Below are positions 42,070 through 51,401 of a stretch of 64,000 nt of DNA, in pieces (positions within the stretch are counted from its first letter, which is position 1; each line of letters starts with the position of its first letter). Location: positions 4,245,525 through 4,309,524 of the forward strand of contig NZ_CP092282.1 of assembly GCF_024972775.1 (NCBI RefSeq), in the 5' to 3' direction. The notes under the pieces are model-generated. The model ran no database searches, had not been told where the DNA came from, and was given only the letters and a program-made list of their open reading frames with translations. A program made the translations under genes and the position numbers. The DNA comes from Dehalobacter sp. DCM (GTDB lineage Bacteria > Bacillota > Desulfitobacteriia > Desulfitobacteriales > Syntrophobotulaceae).

Positions 42070-43137
42070 ATGACCAATATCACTGTAACAAAAGTTGAAA
42101 AGCTGGGAGTGCTGCCCACCGATGCCTCACTCGGCTTTGGCAAGATTTTTACTGACCACATGTTTGTCATGGATTATGAGACAGAAAAAGGCTGGCACTC
42201 ACCGCGGATCGTCCCCTATGGTGAGTTTGGCTTTGTTCCTGCCACCATTGTTTTTCATTATGGACAAGCGATTTTTGAAGGCATGAAAGCTTTTCGTTCC
42301 GCTGACAATACGGTTGCTGTTTTCAGAACTCGCGAATATCTGAATCGTTTTAACCGTTCTGCCGATCATCTCTGTATTCCCCGCATCGATGTTGAAGAAG
42401 TTCGCACCGGTTTATTCAAACTACTGGAAATTGAAAAAAACTGGGTACCGAGCAGCCCAGGCACATCATTATATATCCGTCCATTTATAATCGCAACGGA
42501 TAAAAACATCGGCGTAAAAGTATCCAATACCTATAAACTTTTCATAATCCTTTCCCCTGTCGGTGCTTACTACGAGCACGGATTCAATCCTGTCAGCATT
42601 AAAGTCGAAGACCATTATGTAAGGGCGACAAAAGGCGGTCTTGGCATGGCCAAAACGCCGGCTAATTATGCTATGAGCCTGGCTGCCCAAAACGAAGCCC
42701 ACGCAGATGGCTTCGATCAAGTCCTTTGGCTGGATGCTGTTCACCGTAAATATGTTGAAGAAGTCGGTACGATGAATATTTTATTTAAAATTAACGGCGA
42801 AATCGTTACACCGGAACTCAGCGGGAGTATTCTTGGCGGAATAACCCGTCAGACGGTAATGGAATTGACCCGAAGCTGGGGATTGAATGCCATTGAACGT
42901 CAGATTTCTATCGAAGAGGTATTTGAAGCCCAAGCCAAGGGACAGCTGGAAGAAGTCTTTGGTTCCGGTACCGCCGCTGTCATATCTCCAGTCGGCGAAC
43001 TGTCTTGGAAAAACGAGAAGCTTATCATCAGCAATAACAAGACCGGTGAGTATGCCCAGAAGCTCTTTGACTTTATCACGGGTGTACAATACGGTCGCCT
43101 ACTGGATGAATTTGGTTGGATGGACGAGGTAAAATAA
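42070..43137 (+). CDS. ilvE: Branched-chain amino acid aminotransferase
   Basis: Last step of leucine, isoleucine and valine synthesis. A fold-type IV PLP enzyme of 355 residues. It shows the large-subgroup N-terminus (LGFGKIFTDHMFVMDY), the phosphate-binding RPFIIA segment, the catalytic Lys in RKYVEEVGTMNI and the SGSILGGITRQTV loop. The ribosome site GGAGG is clear. No other branched-chain gene is nearby. A strong terminator follows. Confidence 0.95.
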   Translation: MTNITVTKVEKLGVLPTDASLGFGKIFTDHMFVMDYETEKGWHSPRIVPYGEFGFVPATIVFHYGQAIFEGMKAFRSADNTVAVFRTREYLNRFNRSADHLCIPRIDVEEVRTGLFKLLEIEKNWVPSSPGTSLYIRPFIIATDKNIGVKVSNTYKLFIILSPVGAYYEHGFNPVSIKVEDHYVRATKGGLGMAKTPANYAMSLAAQNEAHADGFDQVLWLDAVHRKYVEEVGTMNILFKINGEIVTPELSGSILGGITRQTVMELTRSWGLNAIERQISIEEVFEAQAKGQLEEVFGSGTAAVISPVGELSWKNEKLIISNNKTGEYAQKLFDFITGVQYGRLLDEFGWMDEVK

Positions 43138-43186
43138 CATCTGGTAATATGTAGGATCTCGGACTGTTCACAACTTAGCGCTAAAC

Positions 43187-43254
43187 AAAAGACGTCAAAA
43201 TGATATCTCCCCGTCTACTTGACAGGGAGCAGTTCAAAACGACGTCTTTTTTTT
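43187..43254 (+). terminator. Terminator of ilvE
   Basis: AAAAGACGTC (43187) pairs with GACGTCTTTT, which continues as a long T-run to 43254. An inner CTCCC/GGGAG stem lies in the loop. Confidence 0.85.
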
Positions 43255-43682
43255 GGAGAGATGCAAAAGTTGCTGCTTTCTGAATGTTGGACATTAGCAT
43301 AGGGTAAAGATCACTTGTGCCTTTGCGATCATGGGCTGAAGATATGGGCGGGTAATCTTATATAATGAAATAGGCCCTGGACCATGATTAGGAGGTTAAG
43401 GAGATTCGTATTATAAGAAACTTTATGTCCTCGTTTTTCCTAATTTACTAAATAATTTATTTTCTTCCATTTTTATTATTAAAATTTATTGCGTATTAAA
43501 TCTAAATAAGATAATATTATATATATTTTTATTGTCAAACGTGAAACTGTATTCAAACCATTTATAAACTATTTTAGGCATTGGTCGCTTGGTTTTCGGC
43601 TGCTGGCCGTTTAATATTTCGAAGGATCTCAAGCCTTATACGCAATAATCATACTAACAGATACATAAAGGAGGATGAAACG
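43255..43682. other. Intergenic region upstream of the chemoreceptor gene
   Basis: AT-rich leader of about 430 bases. Plus-strand frames here are open upstream of the chemoreceptor start but have no good ribosome site. I see no recognisable promoter. Confidence 0.4.
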
Positions 43683-45410
43683 GTGTTTCGCTTATTCAAC
43701 AATATGAAGGTTGCCCGCAAAATTTTATCTCTTGTGGCTATATTTGTAGTCATTAGTTTACTCGTAGGCTTTATTAGTTATCAAAGTCTGACAAAGGCTA
43801 ATCAGGATCTGAACAAAATATACTCGGAAAGTCTGTTATCCATCGCGTACTTAGGCGATTGTCAAAAATACGGGGATATTGTCTACACCAATGTCGTACT
43901 CATATTGGCCACAACAGACACAGCTGAAATCCCAGCGATATCTGAAGAAATCCAAAGAAACGGTAAATCTTTTACCGTTTCTTTGGATAAGTATAAAAGT
44001 CTTAATCCGAACTCTTTTGAAAAAAATAAGCTAGCCGAAACAGAGAAAGCCTTATCCCAGATTCAGCCTATCCTTGAAAAAATTATATCGCTACGGTTAC
44101 AAAATAAGAATACAGAGGCTTATGCATTATTCAAAGAAAGTTATGAACCTTTACAGCAGGTATTTACTAACGATATGGGAGCTTTGATTAGCTATAATGA
44201 AAAAGAAGCGCAAGAACTTCGCAGCCAGACCGACCAACATGCCAAAAACGCCAATAATACCGTTTTCATTCTAACAATCGCGACGATTTTAATTACAATC
44301 GCTTATGGATTGTTCATCAGCAGACGAATTTCCTCAGATTTTGGCTCCATCACTGCCTATGCCGGATTAATAGCCGAGGGAAATTTGAGCCAGGATGTTG
44401 GACATAAATTCCTGATCCGTAAAGACGAAGTTGGCCAGGCTGCTCAAGCTTTTGCCAAGATGCATCAATATCTTCGCGATATGGTTCAGCAATTGGCAGC
44501 AGGTGCTCAGGATATGGCCGCATCCAGTCAGGAACTTTCCGCGACCACGGAGAATGTATCTGCGACAATGGAAGAAATCACGGCTTCTATTGAGGAAATT
44601 TCAGCCGGATTAGAAACCGTAGCCTCCTCGACAGAGGAGGTAAATGCCTCAGGTGAAGAAATGACAGCTTTCCTAACCCAATTGGCCAGTGAATCCAAGG
44701 ATAGTTCAGATACTGCCCAGAAAATTGAATTACGGGCCGGGGAAATAATGACCGAATCTCTCAAAGCTCAGCAGGAGGCCACGGCCTTGTATGGCGATAT
44801 TCAAGAAAAAATGGGAAAAGCATTGGAAGACGCGAAGATCGTTCACGAAATATCCGCCTTGGCCGATACGATTTCAGCCATCGCCGATCAGACCAACCTT
44901 TTAGCGCTTAATGCTGCGATTGAAGCCGCCAGAGCAGGTGAACAAGGAAAAGGATTTGCGGTCGTCGCCGAAGAGGTCCGTAAATTAGCGGAAGAATCGT
45001 CTTTAACTGTCAGCAATATTAAGAGGCTAACGGATGATGTTCAAAATTCTTTTGGCAATTTGGTTGTGAACAGCAATGCCGTCTTGCAATTTCTCAATAA
45101 TAAGGTTGTAAAAGATTATGATTCTATGGTTGCTATTGGTCAGGACTATTCCGATAATGCCAAGACCTTCTACCAAGCGACAAGTAAAATAACTGATATG
45201 AGCAGCCGGATATTGAATGGCGTTAATGACGTAACAAAGGCGATAGAGGCTGTTGCCCTGAACATGAGCGAAAGCAGCCGTGGTGCACAAGAAATTACCA
45301 GAGGGGTAGAGGAAACCAGCAGCTCGGTCTCTCAAATTGCAGATTCTTCAGGTAAATTGGCTGAAAATGCCCAAATGTTAAATCAACTCGTTTCTCGATT
45401 TACAATTTAA
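43683..45410 (+). CDS. Methyl-accepting chemotaxis protein
   Basis: Membrane chemoreceptor that signals to CheA/CheW. From the GTG at 43683 (AAAGGAGG upstream) it has 575 residues: a first transmembrane helix (about 13-32), a helical ligand-binding domain of the four-helix-bundle type, a second helix (about 195-215), HAMP, and a signalling domain containing the conserved tip [20 protein letters not shown]. Several Gln/Glu pairs in the flanking helices fit methylation sites. The frame is open to 43581, but that leader lacks a ribosome site. The ligand is unknown. No che genes are nearby. Confidence 0.95.
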   Translation: MFRLFNNMKVARKILSLVAIFVVISLLVGFISYQSLTKANQDLNKIYSESLLSIAYLGDCQKYGDIVYTNVVLILATTDTAEIPAISEEIQRNGKSFTVSLDKYKSLNPNSFEKNKLAETEKALSQIQPILEKIISLRLQNKNTEAYALFKESYEPLQQVFTNDMGALISYNEKEAQELRSQTDQHAKNANNTVFILTIATILITIAYGLFISRRISSDFGSITAYAGLIAEGNLSQDVGHKFLIRKDEVGQAAQAFAKMHQYLRDMVQQLAAGAQDMAASSQELSATTENVSATMEEITASIEEISAGLETVASSTEEVNASGEEMTAFLTQLASESKDSSDTAQKIELRAGEIMTESLKAQQEATALYGDIQEKMGKALEDAKIVHEISALADTISAIADQTNLLALNAAIEAARAGEQGKGFAVVAEEVRKLAEESSLTVSNIKRLTDDVQNSFGNLVVNSNAVLQFLNNKVVKDYDSMVAIGQDYSDNAKTFYQATSKITDMSSRILNGVNDVTKAIEAVALNMSESSRGAQEITRGVEETSSSVSQIADSSGKLAENAQMLNQLVSRFTI

Positions 45411-45475
45411 GTCTTTTCCTGTTCCCCTGCCCCTGAAGCTTCGATCAGTGGCGCTAAATAGGTATTTAGATTATT

Positions 45476-46840
45476 CTATCGTTCGTCTATTTCCATATAA
45501 TCCTTATCAGACAGAGGACTTTCGTAGGCCGGTCTGATTATTTTGTCCGCATTGATCAATTCTTCCAGTCGATGAGCGCTCCAGCCGACGATGCGTGCCA
45601 TTGCAAACAGCGGTGTATAAAGCTCCAAGGGAATATCCAACATACTGTAAACGAAACCACTGTAAAAGTCTACATTCGCACTGACGCCTTTGTAGATTTT
45701 TCGTTCTTCGGCAATAACCTCGGGCGCCATCCGTTCAACCATGGAATATAATTCAAAATCGTTTCGTCGTCCTCTGTCCTCAGCTAATTTTTCTACAAAG
45801 CCCTTAAATATCTGAGCTCTCGGATCTGAAATCGAATAGACAGCATGTCCCATGCCATAAATCAAACCACGGCGGTCAAAGACTTCCTTGTTAAGAATCT
45901 TGGTCAGATAGTGTCTTACTGCGGACTCGTTTGTAATATCCTGCACATGTAATTTAATATCTTTTATCATTTCAACAACTTTAATATTCGCACCGCCGTG
46001 TTTAGGTCCCTTCAGTGAGGAAAGAGCCGCCGCGATAACTGAATACGTATCAGACCCCGAAGAAGAAACAACGCGCGTCGTAAAGGTGGAATTATTGCCG
46101 CCCCCATGTTCCATGTGCAATACCAACGCAATATCCAATACTCTTGCCTCAAGTTCCGTATAGGTCTTATCCGGTCTCAGCATTCTGAGAATATTTTCTG
46201 CCGTCGAGAGTTTTTCGTCCGGACGATGGATATAAAAGCTGTCATCACATTCATAATGATTGTAAGCATGATATCCGTAAACAGATAACATAGGAAAAAT
46301 ACTGATGAGCATGAGACACTGCCTTAAGACGTTATTCAACGATCCATCTTCAATGCGATCATCATAGGATGCCAGCGTCAGAACACTCTTGGTCAAGGAA
46401 TTCATAATATCCTTACTCGGCGCTTTCATAATGACATCTCGTACAAAATTTTTGGGCAGATTGCGGCATTGAACTAAGATCCCTTTAAATTCAGCCAACT
46501 GTTCTTCGGTAGGTAGAGAACCAAACAATAAAAGGTAAGCTGACTCTTCAAATCCATACCGTTTTTTATTTACAAACCCATTAACTAGGTCAACAATATT
46601 ATACCCTCGGTAAAGCAGTTTCCCTTCACAGGGGATTCTCTTCCCATCCATTTCTTCATGAGATTTAATTAAAGAGATATTGGTTAGTCCGGCCAGGACG
46701 CCTTCTCCGCTTTTATCCCTCAGACCACGTTTAACACCATATATATCATAAAGTCCGGCATCTATCTTGGTATTTTCTTGGCATATCTTGCTGTACCTAT
46801 CGCTATAGCGGTCAATGTTATCTTTATGGTTGGGTGTCAC
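45476..46840 (-). CDS. gltA: Citrate synthase
   Basis: Condenses acetyl-CoA with oxaloacetate. The 454 residues include the catalytic His in MEHGGGNNSTF, the second His in LKGPKHGGANIKV, and the Asp in ANVDFYSGFVYSML. The N-terminal extension (DAGLYDIYGVKRGLRDKSG) is of the type seen in clostridial enzymes. The GTG start follows AAGGAGG. It stands alone. Presence of this enzyme in an anaerobe would serve glutamate synthesis. Confidence 0.95.
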   Translation of the reverse strand: MTPNHKDNIDRYSDRYSKICQENTKIDAGLYDIYGVKRGLRDKSGEGVLAGLTNISLIKSHEEMDGKRIPCEGKLLYRGYNIVDLVNGFVNKKRYGFEESAYLLLFGSLPTEEQLAEFKGILVQCRNLPKNFVRDVIMKAPSKDIMNSLTKSVLTLASYDDRIEDGSLNNVLRQCLMLISIFPMLSVYGYHAYNHYECDDSFYIHRPDEKLSTAENILRMLRPDKTYTELEARVLDIALVLHMEHGGGNNSTFTTRVVSSSGSDTYSVIAAALSSLKGPKHGGANIKVVEMIKDIKLHVQDITNESAVRHYLTKILNKEVFDRRGLIYGMGHAVYSISDPRAQIFKGFVEKLAEDRGRRNDFELYSMVERMAPEVIAEERKIYKGVSANVDFYSGFVYSMLDIPLELYTPLFAMARIVGWSAHRLEELINADKIIRPAYESPLSDKDYMEIDER

Positions 46841-46941
46841 TATTTTTCCTCCTTCTGATTTTTAACCATTTTATAGAAAATGCACATTGTATCCAATACA
46901 AACAACTTTATTATACCATTTAGGTTGTTTGCAGTAAATGC

Positions 46942-46985
46942 AAAATAAAAAAGCATATCTTCTTCCGAATGGAATTAATATGCTT
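46942..46985 (-). terminator. Terminator after the DUF975 gene
   Basis: AAGCATAT and ATATGCTT (46951-46985) with an inner TTCC/GGAA pair; minus-strand T-run TTTTTATTTT follows. Confidence 0.7.
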
Positions 46986-47016
46986 ATGAGTATTTGGAAT
47001 GAAAAATAATGGTCCA

Positions 47017-47664
47017 TTATACTGCGCGATAATTGTCCCTATTGAAGTCCTCCGGCACACATATTCCGTTTTCAATGCTCGTTCTTTTAAGATCGTTATA
47101 GAAATTGGCTATCGTTATCTCAACATATGGAATCAGCCATATAAATCCAATCCCTGCGGTGAGTATCGAGAGTACAGCCCAGCCAATAAAGCTCAAATAT
47201 AACAGAAATAACTTGCCGCGATATCCGTAACTGATTCGTTTACTGAGGTCAAGGGCATTCCTAATTCCAATCTGCCGGTTATCCGCAAGGATATAAAAAC
47301 TCATGAGATAGCCGTAACTTTTAACGATTCCTGGAATAATCAGCAGCAATGACCATAGGATTACCCATAAAAGTACCCATAAATACATACCGAGGCTGGT
47401 CAGAAAGGATTTAAAGCCATCAAATATTACTCCGACCCCCGGATCCTCCTGACGGCTAAATGCCAGGGAAAATACAGATGCTCCTACCATAAACGGCCCG
47501 GTGATCAGCAACGAAATCAGACTGGCGGCAGCATTTTCATCATTGCTGATCCAGGCGAAGATTGCCGTAATCGCTGAATAAATCAGAAATGCCAGAATCG
47601 GTTTTGCCCAGTTTCCCTTGAGCTGTGATCGCGCTAGCGCTCTTAACTCGCTATTCTCTAACAT
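47017..47664 (-). CDS. DUF975 membrane protein
   Basis: A multi-pass membrane protein of 215 residues with five to six helices and the DUF975 hallmarks: N-terminal LRALARSQLKGNWAKP, the central LLIIPGIVKSYGYLMSFYILAD and NALDLSKRISYGYRGKLF. The family is widespread in Firmicutes and has no known function. The ATG at 47664 follows GGGGGAA. It may be co-transcribed with the chaperone-like gene upstream, 50 bases away. Confidence 0.85.
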   Translation of the reverse strand: MLENSELRALARSQLKGNWAKPILAFLIYSAITAIFAWISNDENAAASLISLLITGPFMVGASVFSLAFSRQEDPGVGVIFDGFKSFLTSLGMYLWVLLWVILWSLLLIIPGIVKSYGYLMSFYILADNRQIGIRNALDLSKRISYGYRGKLFLLYLSFIGWAVLSILTAGIGFIWLIPYVEITIANFYNDLKRTSIENGICVPEDFNRDNYRAV

Positions 47665-47714
47665 CAACAATTCCCCCTGGATTTTTATTCGATCTATGTT
47701 TGTAGTATGGGGAA

Positions 47715-48773
47715 TTACTGGATTTTCATGTATTCCGGAAGAGAGTCAATAACGCGAATGGGTTGATCTTCATGCAGAATTGCTTTGCTAATAATATAAT
47801 CCGTGGCTTTATCCAAACGAATAAGATGTTTGATCTGGTCAAGCGCTCCAGGTGTTTCCTCGATACGTTTGCGGCGTGTTTCATAATCCAATGCGAGTTC
47901 ATTAAATGAACCTGGCTGTTCGGAGATTTTCTTTTTGATATCCTCCTCGGTTATTTCAACACAAACTTTATCTGCCACAGCCGTGAGCAACAAGCTTTTC
48001 TTGACATTCATCTCGGCTTGGGGCCGAACTTCTTTCTTTAGATCATCAAGAGAACGCCCGGAGGATCGCATATAGTTTTGCAGGAATTGTTTACCCATTT
48101 GCTGAGTAACGCGATTCATTTCGACATTGATCTGCTGTTGAATTACTTCCTCTGCAAGCTCCACAGGATTGGCCACAATCAATTGCTTAATAATTGCCTC
48201 TTGTTTATTAAGTGTTGTCTTTTCTTCTGCCATGGACGTCATTGAATTCCGTACCTCTGCCTGTAGTTCTTCGATGGTTTTAAACGGAAGTTTCTCCAGC
48301 AGTTTAGCATCATCGGTTTCGGCATTATGTTGTTTGCGCAGTCCGGTGATATTCTCGTTAATATCCTCTTCAGTCACAACGACAGGTGTATAATGAGCTT
48401 CTAAACCCTCATATTTTTCCAGTTCAATTTGAGGTTCCAGCGATACGCGAATTTCAATAATACAGGGTTCACCGAGTTTGTTGCTTCGCGGCATAATATT
48501 GGGGAACGTCATCGGTTGAATTCCCAGTTCCTTAATCGCACTCATGTAATAGGCCGGCAAAAGCTTTTCCAGTGCTTTGTTTGCAATTTTCTCCAAATCA
48601 GGGTATTGTGCTAAAAGTGCTTCATTACTCAGAAAAGCAGAAGCCGCTTTTTTTCCTTCCGTTGCAGTCGCCTTGTGGTACTCTTCCATGAGGGCTTTTT
48701 CAAACGTCTTCGCATCGATCTGAATCAAAAATGTGGCTTCATCTTTCGTTGCATTGATCAGGGTTGCAGACAT
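47715..48773 (-). CDS. Trigger-factor-like chaperone lacking the prolyl isomerase domain
   Basis: Resembles trigger factor over its ribosome-binding N-terminus and C-terminal arms: FEKALMEEYHKAT, YMSAIKELGIQPMTFPN, the EPQIELEKYEGLE segment, and the C-terminal helices with VEEVIQQQINVEMNRV-like residues. The FKBP-type domain that normally lies between them is absent. After YTPVVVTEEDINENITGLR the sequence goes straight to the arm region. Length is 352 against about 430 for the full protein. AGGAGG precedes the ATG. It is probably a second, specialised chaperone rather than the main trigger factor. Confidence 0.82.
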   Translation of the reverse strand: MSATLINATKDEATFLIQIDAKTFEKALMEEYHKATATEGKKAASAFLSNEALLAQYPDLEKIANKALEKLLPAYYMSAIKELGIQPMTFPNIMPRSNKLGEPCIIEIRVSLEPQIELEKYEGLEAHYTPVVVTEEDINENITGLRKQHNAETDDAKLLEKLPFKTIEELQAEVRNSMTSMAEEKTTLNKQEAIIKQLIVANPVELAEEVIQQQINVEMNRVTQQMGKQFLQNYMRSSGRSLDDLKKEVRPQAEMNVKKSLLLTAVADKVCVEITEEDIKKKISEQPGSFNELALDYETRRKRIEETPGALDQIKHLIRLDKATDYIISKAILHEDQPIRVIDSLPEYMKIQ

Positions 48774-48966
48774 ACTATTCCTCCTAATTTCTTGGGTATC
48801 CCTCGAAATTTCAGTAATATATTATCATCGAGTAGAAACCGCTTTATTAATATTCAATTGAACTGTATTTAAATCAGGGCACTTCTAAATTATATACGAA
48901 ATTCCTATTTATTCAAATGATCATTTTTTTAATTCAAATTTCCCAATAACGATATTAAGAAAGCTA

Positions 48967-49749
48967 TTAAAAGAATAGCTCCGGTATCTGTCTGACTGCA
49001 GTGAAGTTTTCTATCAGCAGCTGCCGAATCTTATTGATAAATTCATGATCAATAGATTTGGCCCGAACAGAACATCGTTTAATACAACTGCAGCAGACAA
49101 TACATTTTTCATTATCAATGTCCCTGTAATTTATCAATGATATTGCCTCCATCGGACAAAATTGGGCACATAACCCGCATAAATTGCATTCACTGCCGGT
49201 TACAGGAACAGCTGTTAATTTTGGCATACCGTTTCTGTAGGGAAAATTGCCTTTCACCTCAAGCTCTCGGTTCCCCGCTATCTCCATGGCAGATAGTTTT
49301 TCAATTATTATATTCCCAAATTCAGCCGCCAGCTGCAGGTCTTCACTATCCGGTCGACCTGTGGCTACTTTCTCACTATAGGAGTGTTCTCCAATAAATG
49401 CGCCTGCTGCGATTCCAATAAATCCGTTGTCTTCAAAGATATTCTTCAATTCCAACAGGGCATCATCGTAATGCCGATTGCCGTAAACGACGACGAAAAC
49501 AGCCGGTGTATTATTTCCTTTTACTCTTGTAAAATAATCTGATAAAAAACTGGGCACTCGCCCAGCGTAAACTGGTACGCCGACAATGACGATGTCCTTA
49601 TCGCCAAATATAATATCCTTCACTCTACTGGCTGGTAGGCTAACAGTATATTCTTTACAGTTAACCCCCATGCCGTGTGCAATGGTTTTAACAACTTTTT
49701 CTGTGTTGCCTGTCGCGCTGAAATAAAGGATGTTCAATTTATATTCCAT
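48967..49749 (-). CDS. EFR1-type flavodoxin-ferredoxin protein
   Basis: An electron-transfer protein with an N-terminal flavodoxin-like domain (LYFSATGNTEKVV phosphate-binding loop; VPVYAGRVPSF) and two C-terminal 4Fe-4S clusters (CNLCGLCAQFCPMEAI and CIVCCSCIKRCSVRA). This is the EFR1 arrangement common in anaerobic Firmicutes. AAGGGGGAG stands before the ATG. It is a single gene. Partners are unknown. Confidence 0.9.
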   Translation of the reverse strand: MEYKLNILYFSATGNTEKVVKTIAHGMGVNCKEYTVSLPASRVKDIIFGDKDIVIVGVPVYAGRVPSFLSDYFTRVKGNNTPAVFVVVYGNRHYDDALLELKNIFEDNGFIGIAAGAFIGEHSYSEKVATGRPDSEDLQLAAEFGNIIIEKLSAMEIAGNRELEVKGNFPYRNGMPKLTAVPVTGSECNLCGLCAQFCPMEAISLINYRDIDNEKCIVCCSCIKRCSVRAKSIDHEFINKIRQLLIENFTAVRQIPELFF

Positions 49750-50052
49750 TATTCGCTCCCCCTTGATACCGTCTTTTCTTTTTTCCGTTTATGCTTGTTT
49801 TGTGTTTGCATGTTACAAATATATCCTAATATTTTCTATAATTAAACATTCGACAATTTCTCATTGATTCAATAAAAAATAATCTATGCACATGCCTAAA
49901 TTTTAATACGCAGCGATTTATTACGCAAGCATAAAACCGATTACGATTATGACAAGATCCCAATCTTATCTGTATAATCAGTCATTATAAAATCAATAAT
50001 AGAACTGCAGGATAACTGCTGAAATCGAATAATAACAGGGTGTGGAAACAAA
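49750..50052. other. Divergent intergenic region
   Basis: About 300 AT-rich bases between EFR1 and the ferritin-like gene, with a promoter-like site for the latter. No gene. Confidence 0.4.
49949..49978 (+). promoter_or_regulatory. Probable promoter of the ferritin-like gene
   Basis: ATGACA (49949-49954), 18-base spacer and TATAAT (49973-49978), 75 bases before the start. Confidence 0.55.
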
Positions 50053-50502
50053 TTGGACAGACGCGGGATCATTGCTAAACTGAATTGGTTTTACAGCCTT
50101 GAGCTGAACCAGGTGGATCTTTATATGGCGCAGAGTAAGCTTGTGAAAGACATTTATATTAGCAAAGTATTGGAAAGATCCTCATTTATCGAGCAGCAGC
50201 ACGTCGATAATATCGCGGCTCAAATCAAAAAATTCGGGGGAGAACCAACCATGCTTGGCGATATCATATCGCCTATCCTTGGCAAAACAGCGGGGAATAT
50301 CACAGCCGCGTTTGGGGTCACCTCACTGCTTAAGGCGGATATTATGCTGGAAAAAAAGGCCATGAGCGATTATAAAGACCTCATTATAAAAATCGGCAAA
50401 GACGATGAGTTGTTTTCGCTCTTGTGGTCCAATTTGATTGACGAAGACCTGCATACATCGTGGTTTGCGAGTAAAGTAGAGGAATTGGAGTCGTTACATT
50501 AG
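50053..50502 (+). CDS. Ferritin-like (COQ7-like) protein
   Basis: A four-helix protein of 149 residues with the Glu and His pattern of ferritin-like proteins: FYSLELNQVDLYM, RSSFIEQQHVDNIA (ExxH), LMLEKKAMSDY-type helix and EDLHTSWF. The likely di-metal ligands are Glu and His of those helices. Function could be oxygen or peroxide scavenging; substrate is not evident. It uses a TTG start with GGGTGTGG upstream. It is a single gene. The assignment is by pattern. Confidence 0.7.
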   Translation: MDRRGIIAKLNWFYSLELNQVDLYMAQSKLVKDIYISKVLERSSFIEQQHVDNIAAQIKKFGGEPTMLGDIISPILGKTAGNITAAFGVTSLLKADIMLEKKAMSDYKDLIIKIGKDDELFSLLWSNLIDEDLHTSWFASKVEELESLH

Positions 50503-50526
50503 AATATCGAGAACCAAGAACATTCC

Positions 50527-50571
50527 AATAAAAAGACCTTGATGCACGTTGCTTAAGTGTATCAAGGTCTT
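50527..50571 (-). terminator. Terminator of the coiled-coil gene
   Basis: Perfect 11-bp stem AAGACCTTGAT with ATCAAGGTCTT, T-run on the minus strand. Confidence 0.8.
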
Positions 50572-50611
50572 ACCGTTATATTCTTATCAAGTCAAATAAG
50601 CACCATTATTA

Positions 50612-51250
50612 TTACTTAGGTTTAATGTCATGATTAGGTGGATTGGGTGGATTGTCTGGATTTTTAATTTTCTCTTCACCAACCTTAAGTGAATCTTCAG
50701 CTTCTTTTTCACCGTCTATTTTATTTTGAACGATTTCCTTTAATTCTTGAATTGCTTCCTTCGTTCGCTCCTGGATTTGCTCAGCCTTTTCCTCCAGTTT
50801 TTCTTTTGCTTCTTCTGCTTTCACTTTGGCTTCTTCCAGCGCTTCCTTCGCCTGATCTTTTAGTGCTTCTGCTTTCTCCTGGATTTGTTCTGCCTTTTCT
50901 TCCAGTTTTTCTTTTGCCTCTTCCGCTTTCGCTTTGGCTTCTTCCAGCGCTTCCTTCGCCTGATCTTTTAGTGCTTCTGCTTTCTCCTGGATTTGTTCTG
51001 CCTTTTCTTCCAGTTTTTCTTTTGCCTCTTCCGCCTTGGCCTTCGCTTCTCCGAGAGCTTCCTTAGCCTGTTCTTTCAAGGCATCTGCTTTCTCTTGGAT
51101 CTCCTCCGCTTTTACTTCTAATTTTTCCTTTGTTTCTTCAACTTTAGCTTTCGCTTCCAGAACACTGTCCGCTGCTTTTTCTTTGAAGTCATCTGCTTTT
51201 TCCTTCGTTCCACCAAAAAAAGCTTTGATCTTATCTATTACCCCACTCAA
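50612..51250 (-). CDS. Repeat-built helical protein (LEA/YtxH-like)
   Basis: A 212-residue, Lys/Glu/Ala-rich helical protein. Residues 48-155 are three nearly identical 36-residue units (AEQIQEKAEALKDQAKEALE and on), with degenerate partial units on both sides. A short N-terminal segment (MSGVIDKIKAFFGG) may be amphipathic, and the C-terminus is a Pro/Asn-rich tail. There is no signal peptide. Such proteins resemble stress-protective LEA or coiled-coil proteins; function here is unknown. The TTG start follows AGGGGGA. Base composition is biased by the repeat. Confidence 0.75.
   Translation of the reverse strand: MSGVIDKIKAFFGGTKEKADDFKEKAADSVLEAKAKVEETKEKLEVKAEEIQEKADALKEQAKEALGEAKAKAEEAKEKLEEKAEQIQEKAEALKDQAKEALEEAKAKAEEAKEKLEEKAEQIQEKAEALKDQAKEALEEAKVKAEEAKEKLEEKAEQIQERTKEAIQELKEIVQNKIDGEKEAEDSLKVGEEKIKNPDNPPNPPNHDIKPK
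50786..51109 (-). repeat. Three tandem 108-bp repeats inside the coiled-coil gene
   Basis: The segment starting CTTCCAGCGC at 50833 recurs at 50941, exactly 108 bases later, with near identity through the unit; a third, more diverged unit completes the array. It lies in frame. Confidence 0.9.
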
Positions 51251-51401
51251 ATGAAATCCCCCTTTAGGTTTTGAATTTCAAATATTCTATCAATATTCTA
51301 TTATAGATATTGCGATTCCTTCTTTATTTATTACTACCTGTACAAAATTATCTATAACAAGACTACCGATGTATCTTGAACCGTAAAAGTCTAAAAAATT
51401 G

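Noticed and set aside
50786-51109. CRISPR-like array
   Set aside because: Units are contiguous 108-bp coding repeats without spacers, in frame with a protein.
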